Shown here: positions 61,995 to 64,000 of the stretch, one piece after another | How positions within the stretch are numbered: the stretch's first letter is position 1 | Layout: the number at the start of each line of letters is the position of its first letter | Origin: Devosia sp. Root635 | GTDB taxonomy: Bacteria; Pseudomonadota; Alphaproteobacteria; Rhizobiales; Devosiaceae | Direction: 5' to 3' | Length of the DNA stretch: 64,000 bases | Assembly: GCF_001427605.1 (NCBI RefSeq) | Contig: NZ_LMGZ01000003.1 | Span: forward strand, 55,635 to 119,634 | Position numbers and translations under genes: made by a program | The notes under the pieces: model-generated | Told to the model about the DNA's origin: nothing | Database searches by the model: none | Seen by the model: the letters and a program-made list of their open reading frames with translations, nothing else

Positions 61995-63872
61995 ATGACC
62001 GACCTTCCCGGGCGCCGTCCGCCGCCCACGCCTGACCAGGCTCCCACATTCCGCGAGCGTATCGAGAACCTCCGCCATCTCGGCCGGCTCGTCGCGCAGA
62101 TCTGGCGCACCAGCCGCCCGCTGACAGCAGCCAGCATCGGGCTGCGCCTCATCGCCTCGCTGCAACCCATCGCCATGCTCTATGTGGGCAAGCTCATCAT
62201 CGACGAGGTGGTTCGCCTCACCACCATAACCGCGCCCGGCCCCGGCTTTGCCGACTGGTGGAACAGCGGCGTGCTGACCTCCATCGTCGTCCTGCTCGCC
62301 ATAGAACTGGCGCTGGTGGTGGCCTCGGACCTCTTGGCCCGCGCCACCGGATTGGTGGATTCCGTCCTGTCGGAACTCCATTCCAATACGGTCAGCGTCG
62401 AGCTGATGGCCCATGCGGCCCGACTCGACCTCATGCATTTCGAATCCGCCGAATACCAGGATAGGCTGGAGCGGGCCCGTCGCCAGGCCGCCGGCCGCAA
62501 TGCGCTATTGAGCCAGATGTTCGGCCAGGCGCAGGATATCATCACCGTCGCCACGCTGGCGGCGGGCCTCTTCGTCTATGCGCCATGGCTGATCCTGCTG
62601 CTGCCGCTCTCCTTCGTCCCGGCCATCTGGGGCGAAACGCGCTTCAATACGCTGGCCTATTTCATGAGCCGCTGGCGCACGCCCGAGCGGCGCGAGCTCG
62701 AATATATCCGCTATATCGGCGCCAGCGCCGAAACGGCCAAGGAACTCAAGCTCTTCGGGCTGGGCGATTTCCTCATCGCCCGTTTCAAGCAACTCGCCCA
62801 CACCATCTATCTCGAAAACCGCAATCTTTCGACACAGCGCGCCATGTGGGGGGCCCTGTTCTCCTCGATCTCCACCCTGACCTATTATGGCGCCTATGGC
62901 TTCATCGTCTGGCGCACCGTGACCGGCGCCTTCACCATTGGCGATCTCGCCTTCCTGTCGGGCTCGTTCCTGCGGCTCAATGGCCTGTTCCAGAAAATCC
63001 TGCTCGGCTTCACCGCCATAGCCGGCCAGTCGATGTATCTCGATGACCTCTTCAGTTTCTTCGAGATCGAGCCGACAATCCTCTCGCCGGCCAACCCGAA
63101 ACCCTTCCCGCAGCCGATCCGCCAGGGCATCACCTTCGAGGATGTGGGCTTCCGCTATCCCGATACCGATGGCTGGGCCATCCGCCACCTGAGTTTCACC
63201 CTCCATGCCGGCGAGACGCTGGCGCTGGTGGGCGAGAACGGCGCCGGCAAGACCACGATCGTCAAGCTCCTGACCCGGCTCTACGATCCGGATGAAGGCC
63301 GTATCACCATTGACGGCATCGACCTCAAGGATCTCTCGGTCGCCGATATCCATGCCCATATCGGGGTGATCTTCCAGGATTTTATCCGCTACAGCCTCAC
63401 CGCCCGCGAGAATATCGGGGTGGGCCGCATCGAGGACCAGAATGACATGGCGCGCATCGAGAATGCCGCCGAACTGAGCCTTGCCAATGCGGTGATCGAA
63501 AAGCTGCCCGAAGGCTATGACCAGCAGCTCGGGCGCCTGTTCAAGAAGGGTCGCGACCTCAGCGGCGGCGAATGGCAGAAAGTCGCCATCGCCCGCGCCT
63601 ATATGCGCGACGCCGATCTCATCATCCTCGACGAACCCACTGCCGCGTTAGACGCCAAGGCGGAAGCGGAAGTGTTCTCCCGCTTCAAGAGCCTCGCCGC
63701 GGGCAAGACCGCGGTCATCATCTCGCACCGCTTTTCCACGGTCCGCATGGCCGACCGCATCCTGGTGCTGGAAAATGGGACGATCCTGGAGTCCGGCTCC
63801 CATGCCGAGCTGGTGGCCCTACGCGGGCGATATGCCGAACTGTTCGAGCTGCAGGCAGCGGGGTATCGGTGA
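61995..63872 (+). CDS. ABC transporter, fused permease and ATPase
   Basis: The 625-residue half-transporter has an N-terminal membrane domain (about 40-345) with about six segments and a nucleotide-binding domain (about 375-620). Walker A is GENGAGKT at about 413-420, the signature LSGGEWQK near 523 and Walker B LIILDEPTAALD near 543. It works as a dimer to export an unidentified substrate. It has a Pro-rich cytoplasmic N-terminus. It stands alone. Confidence 0.95.
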   Translation: MTDLPGRRPPPTPDQAPTFRERIENLRHLGRLVAQIWRTSRPLTAASIGLRLIASLQPIAMLYVGKLIIDEVVRLTTITAPGPGFADWWNSGVLTSIVVLLAIELALVVASDLLARATGLVDSVLSELHSNTVSVELMAHAARLDLMHFESAEYQDRLERARRQAAGRNALLSQMFGQAQDIITVATLAAGLFVYAPWLILLLPLSFVPAIWGETRFNTLAYFMSRWRTPERRELEYIRYIGASAETAKELKLFGLGDFLIARFKQLAHTIYLENRNLSTQRAMWGALFSSISTLTYYGAYGFIVWRTVTGAFTIGDLAFLSGSFLRLNGLFQKILLGFTAIAGQSMYLDDLFSFFEIEPTILSPANPKPFPQPIRQGITFEDVGFRYPDTDGWAIRHLSFTLHAGETLALVGENGAGKTTIVKLLTRLYDPDEGRITIDGIDLKDLSVADIHAHIGVIFQDFIRYSLTARENIGVGRIEDQNDMARIENAAELSLANAVIEKLPEGYDQQLGRLFKKGRDLSGGEWQKVAIARAYMRDADLIILDEPTAALDAKAEAEVFSRFKSLAAGKTAVIISHRFSTVRMADRILVLENGTILESGSHAELVALRGRYAELFELQAAGYR

Positions 63873-63940
63873 GGGTGCCCACAAATGATGCCCCACCTCG
63901 GATCGTCACCCTCGGGCTTGTATCGACGAAATCTGATTAA

Positions 63941-63984
63941 GATGTCCCGGGAGGCGGTCGCATCCGCGCTCCCGGGCAGACATC
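63941..63984. terminator. long dyad at the end of the window
   Basis: CCCGGGAGGCGG (63946-63957) pairs with CCGC-G-CTCCCGGG (63964-63976, one bulge) and is extended by outer GATGT/ACATC. It lies 70 bp after the ABC transporter gene and may end its transcript. No gene is visible between 63873 and 64000. Confidence 0.5.
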
Positions 63985-64000
63985 GACCGTCCTCGGGCAG

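Overview
The window is high-GC chromosomal DNA of an alphaproteobacterium, most likely Hyphomicrobiales and possibly Devosia or a relative. The evidence is the rpmH-rnpA-yidC-engB order with argB nearby, an Omp25-like porin, dispersed palindromic intergenic repeats of the rhizobial kind, and the style of the T6SS cluster. No insertion sequence, integrase, phage gene or CRISPR array was seen.

Region 1 (1-22006) is a type VI secretion locus in two divergent arms. The leftward arm is tssK-tssL-tssM-(tagF, cut by the window edge). The rightward arm is PAAR-vgrG-DUF6931-like-FHA-ompA-tssA-tssB-tssC-hcp-tssE-tssF-tssG-tssH. Membrane complex (TssL, TssM), baseplate (TssA, TssE, TssF, TssG, TssK), tail/spike (TssB, TssC, Hcp, VgrG, PAAR) and the ClpV recycling ATPase are all present. 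No tssJ lipoprotein gene and no recognisable effector lie in the window.

Region 2 (22063-34038) is a catabolic locus. An SDR, an IclR regulator and a family III CoA-transferase of unusual domain order run leftward. A tripartite tricarboxylate transporter (TctC, and later TctB-TctA) runs rightward, interleaved with a thiolase-like/Zn-ribbon pair, a FAH-family hydrolase, a second CoA-transferase, a CE4 deacetylase-like protein and a tartrate/D-malate dehydrogenase-like enzyme. Paired 17-bp operators flank the divergent promoter region. The layout suggests uptake, CoA activation and cleavage of an organic acid whose identity cannot be read from sequence.

Region 3 (34040-43716) holds secreted and membrane proteins (a VWA protein and partner, a multipass protein), a LuxR-HTH/alpha-beta hydrolase fusion, tRNA-Arg(ACG), an orphan histidine kinase and a disulfide-reductase-like flavoprotein that lacks the redox cysteines.

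Region 4 (43814-52291) is the housekeeping block rpmH-rnpA-yidC-engB and argB. Between engB and argB lie a DUF1801 protein, a class I amidotransferase, MsrB, a fasciclin protein, and an ECF sigma/anti-sigma pair.

Region 5 (52428-64000) has a porin, a TetR-MFS efflux operon, a nitroreductase of the deazaflavin-dependent type, biosynthetic threonine deaminase, a secreted protein of unknown function, a HAD pyrimidine nucleotidase, a VOC protein, an aldo/keto reductase and an ABC exporter. Several strong hairpins separate these units.
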